Source of the DNA: Dryomyza anilis | Taxonomy: Eukaryota > Arthropoda > Insecta > Diptera > Dryomyzidae | Assembly: GCA_951804985.1 (NCBI GenBank) | Contig: OX638130.1 | Coordinates: forward strand, 84,252,583-84,316,582 | DNA: 64,000 nt | Direction: 5' to 3' | In this document: piece after piece, positions 62,660 through 64,000 of the stretch | How the letters are laid out: every line of letters begins with the position of its first letter | How positions within the stretch are numbered: position 1 is the stretch's first letter | Translations under genes and position numbers: made by a program | Notes under the pieces: model-generated | What the model was told of the DNA's origin: nothing | The model's database searches: none | Seen by the model: only the letters and a program-made list of their open reading frames with translations

Positions 62660-64000
62660 TTTTAAACCCTACACCTTTGAGGTACAGAGTATATTAAGAT
62701 TGTTGATATATTGTAACATCCCTTGGGAAATGTGACCGGTATTCTTGATCAGCATCACTACTCGGCTCCATTTTGTCATGTCCGTATGCCCGAAAATATA
62801 ATGACATGAAAAATACTGGACAGAATGCGGTGAAATTTGATGTCAGGATCTGAGTATGGATATGACACATGTTTTTATATAAGGGCCATTCCACACCGCT
62901 GGTCGATTTGGTGTGGAATGGCCCTTATATAAAAGTGGACAACTGATAAAGGCTATCGAGATATACATTGATCATTTTTTTTATTTTTACGCTACTACTT
63001 CCAGAGATGGTTCAAATTTACAAAAAATGGGCCAAAATTCACTTTTATATGGTTGTTCATATTTCAATATCTATTAAAGTAGAAATACTAGAAACTCCAT
63101 TGATAACTCGGTTTAAAGCTAATAGAAAAGCTTTTATACCAATTAAGTTGTAACTTTTAAACTTGAACATGTGGGTCGTGGTAATTATCCATGCAATTCA
63201 AAATGGATGTCCTTAAAAAGGACCCTTTTTAAAATTCTGAAAAAAGATAACATAATTTGGTTGATTTAATATAAATGTTCATGCCAAATTTCAAGATGGT
63301 ATTTTGATTCCATCATATTTCAAAAATTAATATTCTAAATTTTTACATCTTTTTTGTATTGAAAAAAAATATATTTTTTTTTCAAAAGATTTAGAAAATT
63401 ATTTTTTAAAATATGATGCCATAAAAATACCGTCTTGTAATTTTGCTTGAACATTTATAATAAATTGACGAAAACTTAGAATTTTTTTCAGAATTTTAAA
63501 AAGGGTCTGGATACCCTTTATCAGTTGCCCAAATTTTATTTAAATCGAAAAGGTAAAAACTCAAATCTGACTTTTTTTGGTCAATTTGGTGTGAAATGGC
63601 CCATAACTCTTTAGGCACCAATAACTCAAAAATTAATCAAGATATAGTTATAAAACTTAAAATTTATTGTTGGAATTTACTTAAAAATATGTGTTCCACA
63701 AATGGGCTGCTGTTTTTTGGGATGGAAATGTTAGTCCTCAATTATTGAAAACAAATCTGTGAAATATTAGCCTTCAAATCTGCATATATGTTTTAAAAAT
63801 AAGCGTTGTCCGACCACTTTCATTTTTCAAAAATTTTTATTGTTTTTTTTTTTGTACAATTTTTGTATCAACTTTTTAAATTATTGGAACACAAACGTAA
63901 ATTTCTGAGATGTGCAAAATTTAGACACACAATTAAATATCCCACGTTAATATCCCCATCAAGGTGTAAGGTATTCCATAGGCGGCCCCGACCGACTTTA
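62660..64000 (+). mobile_element. DINE-1/mini-me-like element, copy 6, interrupted by a foldback and cut by the window end
   Basis: Starts ACCCTACACCTTTGAGGTAC with GTATTCTTGATCAGCATCAC and TTTTGTCATGTCCGTATGCC. It resumes after 63602 with ATAACTCTTTAGGCACCAAT, which in the 44.5-kb copy follows directly on CACTTTTAT. It reaches the terminal AGGCGGCCCCGACCGACTTTA-like region at the window edge. The (GTCY)n tract is nearly lost. Confidence 0.65.
62883..63602. repeat. Foldback element inserted in DINE-1/mini-me copy 6
   Basis: Ends GGGCCATTCCACACC (62883) and GGTGTGAAATGGCCC (63588-63602) are inverted, 14 of 15. Inner inverted pairs are CAACTGATAAAGG (62939) with CCTTTATCAGTTG (63515), AAAATTCTGAAAAAA (63231) with TTTTTTCAGAATTTT (63483), and AAATGTTCATGCCAAAT (63273) with its divergent mate near 63440. 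About 265 bp of the left arm is unpaired. At its left edge a perfect 24-bp stem (62873-62896 with 62911-62934) has arms reaching into the flanking host sequence. Confidence 0.75.

Overview
This is dipteran nuclear DNA, most probably from a higher fly (Schizophora). The evidence is four exons of a LIM-homeobox gene with canonical GT-AG introns, AT-rich introns rich in CAA/TTG tracts, and several interspersed repeats of the DINE-1/mini-me type known from Drosophila, muscid and calliphorid flies. The species cannot be fixed from the sequence. No bacterial-type operon, CRISPR array, rRNA or convincing tRNA gene was seen.

The only gene I can support is the 3' half of Lim1 (the LHX1/LHX5 orthologue) on the + strand. 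Its exons in the window are 10884-11074, 11274-11492, 38651-38918 and 41082-41347. They join in frame into a 314-residue C-terminal part: an acidic linker, a complete homeodomain split by a 27.2 kb intron exactly before the recognition-helix motif VWFQN, a Gly/Pro-rich tail, a 10-residue polyglutamine run and the terminal residues EGLVW. The exons for the start codon and the two LIM domains were not found and should lie upstream of position 1, so 1-10883 is read as intron. The 3' UTR begins at 41348, with polyadenylation signals between about 41.7 and 42.5 kb.

Everything else is intron or 3' flank filled with repeats. The big intron (11493-38650) holds a tandem-repeat transposon (14.1-15 kb), LINE/SINE-like tails, a ~200-bp tandem array with a tRNA-like promoter pattern (16.8-17.6 kb), two families of terminal-inverted-repeat MITEs with two copies each, a near-perfect 132-bp-arm hairpin (25929-26240), a DINE-1/mini-me element (34.97 kb) and a ~260-bp direct duplication. 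The last intron carries a decayed minisatellite (39.6-40.2 kb).

Downstream of Lim1, 42.5-64 kb is a layered repeat landscape: more DINE-1/mini-me copies (44.5, 48.7, 54.4, 55.0 and 62.7 kb), a solo LTR inside one of them, a three-level nest at 54.4-56.1 kb with an 8-bp target duplication, three further long foldback elements, a composite element carrying two minisatellites and a (GACA)n tract, a minus-strand LINE remnant and a hAT-like element. I found no evidence of an undescribed multi-gene system. The observations most worth checking are the foldbacks, the nested insertions, and the two distant loci that share one minisatellite unit.
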